The notes below the pieces were generated by a model, which was not told the DNA's origin, did no database searches, and saw only the letters and a list, made by a program, of their open reading frames with translations. From Crotalaria pallida (Eukaryota > Streptophyta > Magnoliopsida > Fabales > Fabaceae): a stretch of DNA of 64,000 bases. The stretch is from the NCBI GenBank assembly GCA_037953625.1, contig CM075651.1, positions 150,552,001 to 150,616,000 of the forward strand, in the 5' to 3' direction. Positions 22,301 to 34,620 of this stretch are shown piece by piece. How positions within the stretch are numbered: position 1 is the first letter of the stretch; every line of letters starts with the position of its first letter. The position numbers and the translations under genes were made by a program.

Positions 22301-23961
22301 TTTTGTAGGCACTAAATAACTTGGGGAGTATTTATGTGGATTGCGGTAAGCTTGATCTTGCGAAAGCATGCTATGAGAATGCCCTTGCAATTAGGCACAC
22401 AAGAGCTCATCAAGGTCTAGCTCGTGTTTATCATCAGAAAAATCAACGAAAAGCTGCATATGATGAGATGACCAAGCTGATTGAGAAGGCAATGAGCAAT
22501 GCCTCAGCATACGAGAAACGGTCTGAATACTGTGACCGTGAGATGGCAAAGGGTGATCTTGATATAGCAACCCAATTGGATCCTTTAAGGACATATCCAT
22601 ATAGATACAGGGCAGCAGGTACTTTCTTTAATTATCTTTCATTCTTCATCATCTGCCTTTTGGTTTCAATTGGAGACAAAGGTTTAGATAATAATGATAT
22701 ATGCTTGTCTGATACTAGTCTACCATCAGTTATCTGACTTGCTCTTGTGATTAGGAAACATTTAACCTGTTAAACAAGTTCAAGTATATTTATATAGAAA
22801 TTTAATATACTTATGTTATTGACAAGTGACAACAAAACATTTCTTGCATATTGGATTTCTTGACATCATCAACCTATAAATATGTGACTAAGTTCCATCT
22901 GCAGTTTGATTATTACTTTACACACTGATTTGGCCATCTGCATTTAAATTATTTGAATGGATCTGTATTGAGTATATTCTGAAAGGTCAATTAATTAATC
23001 AGTTTTCTTCATTTAGGTGTCCCTCAATCTTTGAAATTGTCATGATCATTCTACTGTCTTAGTCATTCAACACAGATTAAGTGCCTCTGCAAGTTTTTTT
23101 ATGACGCATAGGGTATCATTTGAACAGAAGAATATACATCTGCATTCATTTTTTTTAATGCTGCTTCATGGTCGAACTTTGTTTTGATATTTGATAACTT
23201 AATGGTGCGAATTTATCTTCATTTAAGAATATATTTGCAAGATTTTATACGCTCAGTAATCAGTGTGTTGTAACTTGTAACACCATATTCAAGTTGTTGA
23301 TCTATGCAAACTATTCCTCTTTGATGCTTGCATCTTGATGGATACTAATTACTCGTCACTATGAAATTTATACTCAAGTTTAAAGTAACTCAAATGGCTT
23401 CAGCTGACACTAGGAAGTAGAAACTTGAAAACTAATTACTTGCAGATAGCTTAGTGTGTAAAAAAGAATTACCTTTTGCTTTTATAATTTTTCAACTTGT
23501 AGCATCAATTTTAGTGTGTAAAAAATGAATGCAAAGGCAGAAATAGGTTGGCAAACATAATAAGGATAAATTTTATTCCACCCTACCTTTTTCAGCTTCA
23601 AATCAATGATAACTGGTGTAAGGCTCTATACAAAACATTTAACCTGCACTTTAATACTTAACTTTTTAATCCTAGAGACAGACATCACCTCCTATATCAG
23701 GAATTTTACTTACATAATTGTTACATATGATCAGTGATGATGGATGAGCAGAAAGAAACTGAAGCTGTAGAAGAGCTCAGCAAGGCAATAAATTTCAAGC
23801 CAGACCTGCAAATGCTTCATCTGAGAGCAGCATTTTATGAGTCAATGGGGGACCTTAACTCTGCTCTTCAAGATTGTCAAGCAGCTCTTTGCTTAGACCC
23901 TAACCATACAGACACACTTGATCTGTATCAAAGGTCACAAAAACTTATTTTTCAATCTTAA
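19326..23961 (+). CDS. ETO1: ETO1-like BTB/TPR protein (CUL3 substrate adaptor)
   Basis: Coding exons are 19326-21343, 21933-22224, 22309-22618 and 23735-23961, all with GT-AG introns and consistent phases, giving 948 aa, close to Arabidopsis ETO1. The family bridges type-2 ACC synthases to CUL3 ubiquitin ligase and so lowers ethylene production. A BTB domain lies at about residues 240-340 (SFCIGNDEINCVRW to FCCEEMKSACDTYL). TPR-like repeats run from about residue 440 to the end (AYHQLGCVLLERKEYKDS, LNNLGSIYVDCGKLDLA, TRAHQGLARVYHQKNQRKAA, ASAYEKRSEYCDREM). Residues from MRGLKL onward align with the ETO1 N-terminus. I judge it closer to ETO1 than EOL1/2 from memory of both. The in-frame start MGMSKLSS adds about 23 residues. 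Confidence 0.93.
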
Positions 23962-25437
23962 ACAGCACGTGGATCAGAAGGCTAAAAAAAGTGGTTATGA
24001 AACTGCTATGGCATTCCCTAATGGCTGGTATTTTCCCTCAGAAATCTCACAACCATCTTAGAACTATTAACAATCCTTGGTTAAGATAGAGGGACTCAAG
24101 AAGTAATACTAAGGTGGTTAAAGACTTAAAGTGAAAGATTTATACAAAAAATGAGTTCATGTGTTGTGTTCTTCTACATGATCAGATAGGAGGATGATTC
24201 AATTCAGGTATACATCAGAAGATTTTCAGAGTTGTAACTCCATTGGTATGATATGATTCTTGTGAGCCATATGCACATAATTTGTCTCACACTATTTACA
24301 CATCCTCTTGTACAGTGACAGGTTACAATTTATAGAGATTCAAACTTTTGTTTGGTACACTTGATAATTTATAGTTCTCCTTGACAAAAGGCCTAACTTT
24401 TTTTTTATCTCTAGTGGTAATTACACACCATTAACCATTTGCTTAAATGGTTTCAACTTCACGGGTTGAAGCCAACTTCCATGACTCCAATGCACCTAAT
24501 GCACCATTACACTAATCATTTTTTCAATCTGTGTTGCTCAAATCTTGTGGCTGAAAATCACATACCAGTTTCTTTTTTATAACATAATAAAGATTGTACC
24601 AATTTGTTATTAAAAAAAAAAAAAAGAAAAAAAAAGTGAATGCATAACATTCACTATTGTGTTTGTGGACTTGAATTGGTGAAAGAGCCCAGCCTGAGTT
24701 CGTAATGCAACTAGAAGACTGAAAATAAAAGATACAAGTTTGGGAAGGAAACGTGTGTTTATTAGAGCATATATACGCTGGTCTAGGTTTTAATATAAAG
24801 CCTATTGGGACTCTTTTTGTCTTATTTATAAATCATTTTTCTAATTATTAATGACATTAATTAATTCTTTTCACAAATGCAACAATTTATTCAATAATAA
24901 TTATAAAGATACTTTTAATAAAATATATCAAATATTAACAATTTCAATATTACTGACAATATTTAGCAACATCCTTAATTCCCATAATTTTTTCTAAAAA
25001 AAATTTATGTTAAGGACCAAATGAAGTAGTTGACAAGCAAATGTCATTGGAGTGGAATATAAATTTTAGGTGAAGCATATATGCTTTGAGACAAAGGATA
25101 AACACTTCCAACAATGAGGTTGATACGAGGGTCACTCTTAACCTATTCAAATATATGCTAACTATTGGAGTAATATATTAGCTAGATGACTTCACAAGCA
25201 AAAAAATTCTTAACATAAATATTAACCATTAGAGTTGCTCTTAAGGGTGCATAATAGCATGGATAATGGATTCTTCTTAAGCATTGAATTAGATCCGAGT
25301 TTAAATGTATGACTGAAAGGACCTATGTTGCACCAGTACGGGTACGATATCGAATACGGGTATAGTACCAGATACGGGATACAACATTTTTTAAAAACTA
25401 AGGTACGGGTACGGCAATAAAAATTCAAATTTTAATA
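23962..25437. other. 3' flank of the ETO1-like gene; nothing else seen
   Basis: Probably 3'UTR to about 24400, then A/T-rich intergenic DNA with an A-run near 24610-24635. No coding or repeat-end signal was recognised until the MITE at 25438. Confidence 0.4.
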
Positions 25438-25736
25438 CTCCCTCTGTCCCATTATCTTGGTAAAAAATGCAAAATTTTTTGTCCCATATTAAAGTAAAAA
25501 AATAAATGAAAAATCTTAAACATTGTATATTGTATTAATGATTGATAAGTAAATAAGGAAAACACATTTAAAATTTTTTTTAGGCAATATTGCAATATGC
25601 ATTAATTGTAATGATATAAAAATTTGTGTAATATCAATTTATAATTAATGACTGAATCATAGCATTATGTTAAACATATACTCTCTTATTTTTATTGACT
25701 TGTTTAACTTTTACCAAGATAATGAGACGAAGGGAG
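25438..25736. repeat. Stowaway MITE with TA target duplication
   Basis: The terminal inverted repeats are long: CTCCCTCTGTCCCATTATCT at the left matches the inverse of AGATAATGAGACGAAGGGAG at the right with few mismatches. TA flanks both ends. The interior is A/T-rich and non-coding. Confidence 0.85.
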
Positions 25737-25944
25737 TATATATAAACAAGATACAAATAAACGATTTTGGTATTGAAAAAGCATATGAGTATACTAAATT
25801 AGAGGTTAATGCTTAAAATAAGTAAACATATAGGGCTGAAAGATTGATTATAACATTAAAATATAAATTCTAAGACAAAAATTACATTATTGGTATGATC
25901 TACACCTAAAATATACCTTAATATATCAATTACAAGTACCCAGG

Positions 25945-26054
25945 GTTCGATCCCCCGCAACAACGTTGGGAGAGGAATAAAACCTTAACCCCGGGACCCC
26001 CCTCGAACTGGATTAGTCGGTCCAGTGGACCGGATACCAGGGTGCAAACCAAAA
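25945..26054 (+). mobile_element. 5'-truncated tRNA-derived SINE with 17-bp target duplication
   Basis: The body begins inside a B-box-like sequence (GTTCGATCCC), continues through GGGAGAGGAATAAAACC and CCAGTGGACCGGATACCAG, and ends in an A-rich tail. AATTACAAGTACCCAGG is perfectly repeated at 25928-25944 and 26055-26071. A related copy lies at 34621-34745 on the other strand. Confidence 0.8.
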
Positions 26055-26208
26055 AATTACAAGTACCCAGGAGTGCGGTACGTGTACCGATACCCAAGGT
26101 GTACCCGGTACGGGTACGTCACGAATTTAGGAGCACCGATGTTTTTGAGAGTCTACTACCCATTATAAATAAGAAGATATTTGCTTATTGAAAAAAAAAA
26201 TAATAATA

Positions 26209-26480
26209 CTCTCTGGTCCTATTTATAGGGCACATTCTAGAAGAATTCTTTAGTCCTATTTATAAGTCATTTTGCATTTTCTAGGAAGCATTTATTGTTA
26301 TTTTCTCTTATTTGCCCTTTATCCATTAATGTGAAATAATACATTATGTAATTCCCAATACAAGATAAGAGAGTAAAATTGTAATGTTAAAATATTTTCT
26401 TAAAGTTTCAAGAAAATTAATTACCTTTCTTTATCTGTGTGATATAGATAAGTATGCCCTATAAATAAGAGCAGAGGGAG
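26209..26480. repeat. Stowaway-like MITE
   Basis: Ends CTCTCTGGTCCTATTTATAG and CTATAAATAAGAGCAGAGGG AG form an imperfect inverted repeat, with TA on both sides. Non-coding. Confidence 0.7.
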
Positions 26481-27022
26481 TAATTTATTTTGTTAGTTTT
26501 GAACTCCATCTAAGAATGAAAAACCAAAAATATTCTTAGCTCTTATTTTCTATCCATTTCCCTATTCACTTCTTTCCGCCTTACAAACCTCTTCACTTCA
26601 TCTTTCAAACTCCAAAGCCCTTCAAACAATTTTGAGGATCCCCCTTCCCTACCTTATAAGGATGTCAATTCCAACAAAGATTCATCCACATTTGGAGCTT
26701 CTACGTACCGATCAAAATCACAATCTTGGATTGCTAATATTAGAGTTAAGGCGAAAATTGCAATCTTAGATATATTTCGATACAGAAAAGAATGCATTCT
26801 GACACCAATGTGGGAAACTTTTATTTAAACCCCAAAATCAGACTGGACTATCGAAGCAGCCGTAAACAAGAAAAAAAAAAACAAGCGAAATGCCCAAACA
26901 AAAATAGAGCTTAGAGAGTGAATATGAATGGATGAGATGTGGATTTGAGAAGCTGCAGAGAATGAGAATCGAGTGTTGTTAAGTGTGGATTTTGAAGAAG
27001 AAGAACATTAAGGTGATTAATA
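26481..27022. other. Intergenic, nothing recognised
   Basis: Non-coding sequence with a CT-rich patch near 26550-26650. No repeat boundaries or coding signal could be supported. Confidence 0.35.
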
Positions 27023-27883
27023 CTTTGTTTGGTTGAAAAAAAAAATATGGCTTATTTATGTTTTAGTCCCTTAAAGTTAGGGGTGTTTTGATTTTGGTGC
27101 CTATAAGTTTTTTTTGACCTTGACTCATCCTTAATTGTTTTAAAATTTTGGTAGTCCATGCCGTTATGAAAAATCCGTTATTTGCGAATGTGGCTAACGA
27201 AACTCCACATCAACATACACGTGTGCAAGTATTGTCGATGACGTGCATGATCCGGATATATAAGCAAAAGGGCCAAAGCCTAATCCACAAACACCCCTAA
27301 CTTTCAGGGACTAAAACCATATATAAGCCAAAAATGATAACAGAGAAATAGGAGAGAGAAAAGTAGGGAAGAAAGATCATACGGAGAAAATGAGTAAATT
27401 TCGTAGTTGTGTGGTACGAGAGAAAATGCGAAAAAAATGTGGAAGAGAGAAAAGTTGAGTTTTATTTTTTTTGTTTAGTTGGAGAGAAAAACGGGGGAGA
27501 GAGAAAATAATAAATTTGTCAAAAAATAACTACATCCTTATTTTACAAAATACGTTTTCACATGTATATTTAATATAACAAAAAAAAATTTCTTTAATTC
27601 AATTTTTTATTATATAATAAAAATTTCGAGTCCAAAATATTAAAAAATGTTTTTTTTATTGAAATAAAAATGCTTTTAATTTTTTCAAATAAAAAATAAA
27701 TAAAAAGTCAAAAAAATGAATAAGTAAAGGACAGATGAGTAATTTTAGTGTCAATTCCAATTTTCTCTCCCTTCTCTCTTCTATTGCGGAGAGAAAAATC
27801 TCTTTCCCTTCATTTTCCCTCCTCAACCAAGAAAACCTTGTTTTCTCTCCTCCCAAAATCCCTTCCCCCAAAATAAACAAAAG
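27023..27883. repeat. GA/TC-rich MITE, family C (copy 2), split by a nested MITE
   Basis: Starts CTTTGTTTGGTTG and ends AAATAAACAAAAG, an imperfect inverse. The interior GAGTAAATTTCGTAGTTGTG and ACGAGAGAAAATGCG match the copy at 16445 (GAGTAAATTTTATGGTTG). It is interrupted close to its left end by the element at 27049-27329. Confidence 0.7.
27049..27329. repeat. Foldback MITE nested inside family C copy 2
   Basis: The left end GGCTTATTTATGTTTTAGTC and the right end GACTAAAACCATATATAAGC C are inverse with few mismatches, as are AAAGTTAGGGGTG and CACCCCTAACTTT. The flanks AAAAAATAT and AAAAATGAT might be a diverged 9-bp target duplication. Confidence 0.75.
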
Positions 27884-28495
27884 GTAAGAGATTTTTTATA
27901 AACATTTTAAAAAAACATAAGGACCAATAAAATAAATCTCAATTAGAAATTCGACACATTGTGTTGATTAAAGTATTAGGCCTTCCGTTCAAAAAAAAAA
28001 AAGGTATTAGGTCTTCCAGACATTAATAAGATAGATACTTTAATCACAAATTTACAATTACTCACAATAAAAAAAAAAAAAAAACAACAGATTTTACGTT
28101 ATCATTGTATCACAATTAACTCCTAAATAACATGGTTTGTAAAAATATATTTGAAATGCTATATAATTTTGGAAAATGCTAATATGTTAAGGAAATAAGA
28201 ATAATAGTTATCTTGAGAAACGATAGATTTAATGAATCAAAAACAGATGAACTTGTATTTCTAATGCAAAATTTTCTTTGTGTGTTCCTCCGTAAATATG
28301 TTTAGATATTTTTAGGGCACTGGTTAGCAGAAATTCATAATTTTACAGGTTTAGCAAATATATTTTGACATATGGCTACTTGAATCTATCTGCATTTTCA
28401 TTCTATTTCTTTATATGGAAAATCAAATTTATCTGTACCAACTAGGACTATTATGATAGATTAGGATTAATTCTTTTCCATTAGGGCTCCTCTCT

Positions 28496-28975
28496 TAATT
28501 ATGTCACAAGTCCTTGAAGTTTGGGGTACTTTTGTCAGATACCTTTTTTTTTTTTTTTTTCAATGTCTGATTCCCCGAAGTTACTTCTGGGTTTGTCATA
28601 TACCCCTACTATCGATTCTGACCAATTTTGTAGCAATGGAATCCTAGTCAGACACGAGAGGTTGGCCATGTGGTGCCACATGGACGAAGATGACATCCCT
28701 CTTCAATCTTTTTTTTTCCCTTTTCTTTTTAACTAAAAATATAAAAATATTAATTTTTTTAATTTAAAAAAAAAAAACCGGGATCTTCGCCAACGTGCCT
28801 AACCTCCTACGTCTGACTAGGATTCCATTGTTACATGTCACCAAAATTGGTCAAAATTGATAATAGAGGTATATGACAAACCCAAAAGTATCTTCGCGGA
28901 GTAAGACATTGAAAAAAAAAGAATAACGATATTTGACAAAAATACCCCAAACTTCTGGGACTTGTGACATAATTA
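28496..28975. repeat. Foldback MITE, family B (copy 1)
   Basis: The left end TAATTATGTCACAAGTCC is exactly inverted at the right end (GGACTTGTGACATAATTA). Longer arms include GGGTTTGTCATATACC and its inverse. A related copy lies at 31084-31500. Non-coding. Confidence 0.8.
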
Positions 28976-31083
28976 AGCCCCCTTGAAACTACTAGTTGCT
29001 ATACCTTGCATGTATAGGTTAAATCTTTATTTGAGTTTTAAATAGTCGATGTTTAATTGGTCATTAGATAATTAATAAGGACTTAAGTAGGATATTCCCA
29101 TTTCTATTCCTTATCCAAATAGAAAAATACAAAATTTCAATATTTGAAAGATAAAGGAGGGAACATGTTTCCTTTTTGAGTTGAGACCCACCGTTCCATT
29201 ATTAATTTATCACTCTTTTCTTCCTCTCTAATGGGTGGATACAAAAGTAATACTTCCAAGCAGTATAGTACACCTTATCAAGTTAGGCGATCATAATCCT
29301 TTTCAATGAAGACAGCCACAAAAAAAGACTTTTTGATAGAAACTCTAACTGAAATCAGAAGGTTTTCCCATGAAATGGGGAACAAAAACAAAACTAGTGA
29401 GGTCCAACACCTTATTTGTCAATAACCTAATACCAGTGTTGATTTTTTTTTTTAAAAAAAAAAAGAAGAAAAGAAAACCTAATACTAGTACTTTAATAAT
29501 GGACAAATATTATACTCCATCCATGTAAACTGTTTCATATAAAGTGTGTTTCAGGAGTTCAAGAGATCTCAATTTCTTAGTTCTTCTATGTGGCTCCTGT
29601 TTCTCTTAATCTTTAGACTAGTGTTCTTTTTGCTTTCATTGTTGTATTTGTTTATACTGTTTAATCTCAGCTTGTCTTGCAAGATGATTCCTTATGCGTA
29701 TGTGAATTTATAGAATAAAATTATATAGTTTTTTCTATAATAATAATAAAAAAAAAAGACTTTTGAATTTTCCTGGAGGCTCCATGAAACACTGATAAAT
29801 TGAGACAACTATAATCATGACTGAAGATGACTTTTTAATTTTTATCAATAGCATGGGTGGTAGGAGGAGTAGTACTAACTTCTAGCTAAATTTAGTGAGT
29901 AACATGAATCCAAAGGTTTCATCCTAGTAGAGTACTACTACCTATTCGAGCATTGAATGCACAACCAACTAGAAGATCAGCCGAAGAGGACTTCGTATCC
30001 ATTCTGAGAAACTGATATTTATAACGATATTATTGCAATCTGGTAGGGAACTTTATTCGCCATCCGGTTATAATTTCTTCAAAATTACTCAAATTCCAAC
30101 CATCAAAAGTTCATACATTTAATACTTTAAAAATCTAAAACATTTGATGATTTCTTATTTAAATAGCAGCTAAAATTTACAAGAATACTATACTACTCTT
30201 AATTCTTGATGCGTATACTTGGAACAAAAATTAGCAAAATCCTAAGATAGCAGCGACTAATTGCAACCTTTTGATGTCCCAAGTGAGTAATGCACTAAAA
30301 AAAAAGTGGAAACTTTGGCTTTGATCAAATACCTCCAACCTTCTTTTAAGTTAATAACACTTTTCTTTTTAAGGTTACCATATAAGAAATTAAAATAATT
30401 AATAAATTACACCAAAAAAAAGCCATAATCAGATCAATTATCCCTTAATTGAAATGCTGAAAACATTATTAGCATCAGTTGCAAGTAGTAGTATCTTTTT
30501 ACTCACTAGTACTATATGGGTAAATTTGAGGAGAGAAAACAAACAAAAACTTACAAAACACATACTAATATGAGCAACAATGCTTCTAAAAAGACAGATT
30601 AAGAAAAACAGAAGTCCTAGTATCAGAAGAAAAATGCTGATTACACGTCTTGGAGGTATCTTTATGTGGCAAAACAAGGGAATAAATGTGGGGGGAAACG
30701 ATGAGTATATAAACATATGCGTGCAGCATTGTTGGTCAGAGAACAAAGGCTTCAGCCCATTTTAACCACACCATATTTCAACTTATGACCCCTTAGCAGA
30801 AGAAAATATTACACAGGCTTGAAATAAATAACATGGTTAAAAATGGTTGAAAGAGTATCAAGGGATTGTTTTCAACTTGTTATGGAGAGGCCGGGAAAGG
30901 GAAGTGTTGAGAACTTTCTCATAAGGGTATTTCATTGTTCTCAAATCTTCCCTTTCTCTTCTATATCGATGGGATAGCTCTTATTGTAAAAAAGACGGTA
31001 GAATCACGAATTAATTGATTTAATCTTGTGAGGAGCAGACCAGTAGAAACACAGATAATGAGAATTGATGAAATAGAAAGACT
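28976..31083. other. Intergenic, no supported gene
   Basis: A/T-rich, with homopolymer patches near 29445-29470 and 29750. The stretch 29560-29740 resembles transcribed 3' sequence or a LINE tail but shows no clear boundary. No open frame carries a recognisable domain. Confidence 0.35.
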
Positions 31084-31500
31084 TAATTATATATTTGGAT
31101 TACTTTTGTCATATATCCTTATACTTTTTTTAAATGTCTTAACTCCCGAAGTTACTTATGGGTTTGTCATATACCCTTACTGCCAATTCTGAGTAATTTT
31201 GATGACATTCCTCATCAGACGCGCAGTAGGTTGGTCATGTGGTATCGCGTGATGTCATACAGGCGAAGACAACCTCTCTCTTCAATTTTTTTCTTTTTTT
31301 TATTTAATTAAAAATATAAAAATATTAAGTTTTTTAGTTTTTTAAATTTTAAAAACAAAGGATCTTCGCCCACGGGGTAACAGATGCTTAACCTTCTCCG
31401 TCTGATCAGAAGTAACTTCGGGGAGTCAGACATTGCAAAAAAAAAAAATAAGGATATCTGGCAAAAGTACCCTAAACTTCAGGGACTTGTGACATAATTA
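31084..31500. repeat. Foldback MITE, family B (copy 2)
   Basis: Shares GGGTTTGTCATATACC, CCCGAAGTTACTT and the right end GGGACTTGTGACATAATTA with the copy at 28496. Its left arm is more diverged and lacks most of the TGTCACAAGTCC block. Confidence 0.75.
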
Positions 31501-32285
31501 ATCTAAATAGAAATTATTCCAATTGCCAAAAATAAAGAAAAGCCAAGAAGGATCTAAAGATAACACCAATCTAATCTTTACCGATTCTAGCACAAGAACC
31601 CTATCAATGCGGCATCATAGAAACATAATATAAAGATGCCTTATAGAAAGCGAACACGAAAAACTTTAGTGGAACAAAAATCTCACTTTGGAACATTATG
31701 TCATGTTTTGTTCTCTTCATAAAATGCACCAAAGATAGAATAGACCACATGTATATATCACTATGTTACTACGCCTTTTAACACGTCAACACATCCATTA
31801 GTTAAATTCACAATAATAATGATTTCACCTGCACACCAGAATTTTTTTCTTCATTTGATTAACATTAATTGCCTTTTAATTTGAATTACAAAAAAAAATT
31901 ATGCAAATAACATACATTAATTTGATGAATTGAAAAAAAAAGTGCGTGACATAATTTTATACGATGTTGTACTAGTACCAAAAAAAAAAGTACAATGTGA
32001 TAAGTGGAAGAGAATAACAAGTTAGCTAATATATGGTCTTGATTGAAAAACAATACCATGTTACCATTCAAGTGGAAAGATAGGAGATGCTCACATGTCA
32101 CATACTACATTGTATCTATCTTCAATCCCTCCACTTCTTGGGCCTATACATAATATTCTTACACGCCCAAAAAAACTACAAAACTGACTAACAATAACCA
32201 AAATAAAAACAAAACAAAAAATTATCCTAGAAAATTTATTTAAAAAAAAAATTGGGATCATTATCATTAATTTTGTTAAAATTGA
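31501..32285. other. Intergenic region downstream of the glutaredoxin-domain gene
   Basis: Non-coding and A/T-rich. Since the neighbouring gene reads leftward and ends at 32286, the part nearest to it is probably its 3'UTR. No polyadenylation site can be fixed. Confidence 0.35.
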
Positions 32286-33212
32286 TCAAGACAAAAGAAG
32301 TGGTGTGGAAAAACAAGAGGGGCACCTTACGAGACCATTCTCATTGCACGCGTTACACGTCTTGAACCCAATTTTCTCCGTGTACACCTTCCTGCTACCG
32401 TCACACTCGCTGCACAGAACGAATCTATGACCCCCACACACGTGGCACTCCCTTTGATCCGCTACGGGCAGTTCCTCCAGCATCTTCTTGAGCTCACCGA
32501 TCTCATTTAGCTGCTTCACTTCCTCGGCCCCACCCACGTACCTCCCACCAACAAATACACGTGGCAGGGTCAACCCGCTTCGGCCCATGACCCGATTCAA
32601 CTCTAACATGAAACTCGAGTCCATCGACACGTCACGCTCGTCGACCCGTACCCGGAACCCGCTTAGGATAGAAAGCACGCTCTTGCACGCCTCGAACGTC
32701 GGTCTCACCACGCGCAGGCTCGTGTAGTACACCACCACGCGCTGTTCTGTCCCAGGGATAAAAGGAGTGGGATCCGAGGGTGGGGAACCGGGTACGGATT
32801 CGAGTTCGGGTTGGAACGCATAAACGGGTTGAGATAATGACCTGGGTAGTTTCTGCTGCTGTTGAAGATGAACCGGGTCGGGTTGCGAAGTCGGTGTTGA
32901 ATCGGGTTCGGGTGGGGAAATAGAAAGGGTTCTGGGTAATTTGGGGGGTTGTTGGGGAGGGAGGTGAGTTGACCAGGTTCTGAGGAGCGAGTTGGCGAGT
33001 CTGACTCGGTGGAAAACGGAGGGTTTAGTAGTAGGGGAAGAGGGTGAATGGGAGGGTGAGGGTAACGGGGTTTCGTCGAGGCAAAGAGTTTGAATGTCTT
33101 TGAAGGAAGAGCAAGAGAATAATTGGGAAGAAGAATGGGAATGTGAAGAGGGCGATGGTGAAGAAGATGTGTTGTGAACACGAACCGTTGATTTGCCCCA
33201 CGGTCGCCACAT
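32286..33212 (-). CDS. Plant glutaredoxin-domain protein with C-terminal cysteine cluster
   Basis: An intronless 308-aa protein. Residues 1-155 are a Ser/Pro-rich, probably disordered region containing KLPRTLS (91-97) and KLPRSLS (121-127). A glutaredoxin-like fold spans about 158-247 (VVVYYTSLRVVRPTFEACKS, LPRVFVGGRYVGGAEEV). The usual CPYC or CC redox pair is replaced by SLRVVR, which is typical of this plant subgroup (At5g39865-like) and argues against classical thiol-disulfide exchange. Eight cysteines in four CxxC pairs (256/259, 267/270, 286/289, 297/300) suggest zinc or iron-sulfur binding. The ATG at 33212-33210 gives the family's usual MWxPWxxS-type start. It stands alone, and its function in this subgroup is poorly known. 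Confidence 0.92.
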   Translation of the reverse strand: MWRPWGKSTVRVHNTSSSPSPSSHSHSSSQLFSCSSFKDIQTLCLDETPLPSPSHSPSSPTTKPSVFHRVRLANSLLRTWSTHLPPQQPPKLPRTLSISPPEPDSTPTSQPDPVHLQQQQKLPRSLSQPVYAFQPELESVPGSPPSDPTPFIPGTEQRVVVYYTSLRVVRPTFEACKSVLSILSGFRVRVDERDVSMDSSFMLELNRVMGRSGLTLPRVFVGGRYVGGAEEVKQLNEIGELKKMLEELPVADQRECHVCGGHRFVLCSECDGSRKVYTEKIGFKTCNACNENGLVRCPSCFSTPLLLS

Positions 33213-34034
33213 TGAAGGTGGCTATGGTCACTTGATTCGAAGCTCTTGTTCAATTTTCTGTTATATTGTGTTGTGTTGAGAAATGGGTTTGAATAAAGTT
33301 TGGATTTTTAGTTTTTGGGGGATGAGGGAATTTGGGTTTTTTCTTTTTTGGGTGTGGAATTGGGAAATGGGTAAGTGAAAAGGAAGGATTTTTAGGGAGA
33401 TTGTGAAATGGGTACGAGGAAAGGATGGATTTTTGGGAGGGTTGAGAGAGGATGGGTTTTTTTTTTTGGGGATTTTGGATTTTGGTTGGAGGAAAGGAAA
33501 AGACTCAAATGAGGGGATTGAGGTATGTTTCTATTTTTGAAGTTGGGGGAGGGATGGATGGAGATAGAGGGGGGGTATTTGGATTGCCTTAAAGTCTAGG
33601 CTTTGGTGGTGAAAGAGGGAGGGAAAAGAAGCAAAAGCGGATGGTGGTGAATTTGCAAGATTGCAAAGTTTGGGGAGGTCCTCAGCATTTTGTCTCTCTT
33701 TCACGCTTTTACCAGAGATGAGGAGAGAGAGACAGAGGGGTGAGTGAGGGAGTGAGCAGAATTTATTTAAGAAAATAATAAAAAATTGTAAAATAGGGGG
33801 AGATGGGGGATTGTATTAGGGTTGAAAGGGAGAGTGATGGGTGGTTAGGTAGTTGAGGGGTTGGTTTGTTTTGCTTTAGCTTTGATGGGGTTTAACAAAG
33901 AGCGCAAGGAAGGATGAGAGATTGAGAGGCCCTTATCTAATTATTACGATATAAGTTTACACACAATTACCTAATTATGGTGGATGAGAATGGGAGTACT
34001 TTTTTTCCTTAAATAAAAGGAAACAAAATTAAGT
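33213..34034 (-). promoter_or_regulatory. Upstream region of the glutaredoxin-domain gene
   Basis: G-rich on the plus strand, so C/T-rich in the gene's sense, with GGGTTTTTTCTTTT-type and GAGAGAGAGACAGAG stretches (about 33722-33740). CT-rich leaders like this are common in plant promoters and 5'UTRs. No specific element is claimed. Confidence 0.35.
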
Positions 34035-34036
34035 AC

Positions 34037-34306
34037 TACCTCTGTCCCTAGTTATAAGTCCCTTAGGGAGATTTCATGTCCATTAAGAACGTGGAATAAT
34101 TTAGTTAATTGTATTGAAAATGTGAACTTTTGATATGTATTTTCAAGATTACCCCTATTAATATTATTGGAAATATAAAAAGTGTTAAATAAATAGGGGT
34201 GTTTGTGGAAAAAATAATTAATGCTCATTGAAAATTGGTAAATGACCTTATAAATAGGGACAAAATAAAAGTGTTAAGAGGACATTATAATTAAGGACGG
34301 AGAGAG
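34037..34306. repeat. Stowaway MITE (AAGAAAGTG subfamily)
   Basis: Ends CTACCTCTGTCCCTAGTTAT and ATAATTAAGGACGGAGAGAG with TA on both sides. It has the shared interior CATTAAGAACGTGGAATAAT and ATGTGAACTTTTGATATG. Confidence 0.85.
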
Positions 34307-34620
34307 TACAAAATATGGCAATATATTCATTACAAGTTTCACATATTAAAAAAAAAAACTTTTTGCATGACATTAAAACATACTCCAATTTATTTATATA
34401 TCATATTTAACTATATTACATAAATTAAGAAAGTAGTTACATACTTTGAAACTTTAAAAAATATTTTAATAGTATTATAATTTTATCCTTTTAATTTACA
34501 TGGGAAATTTCATAAATGCATTATTTTATTTTAATAAACAAAGGGTAAATAAGATAAAAAAGCAATATAGGTTTCCTAAAAAATACAAAATACTAACTTG
34601 TAAATAGGAACAAAATTTTT

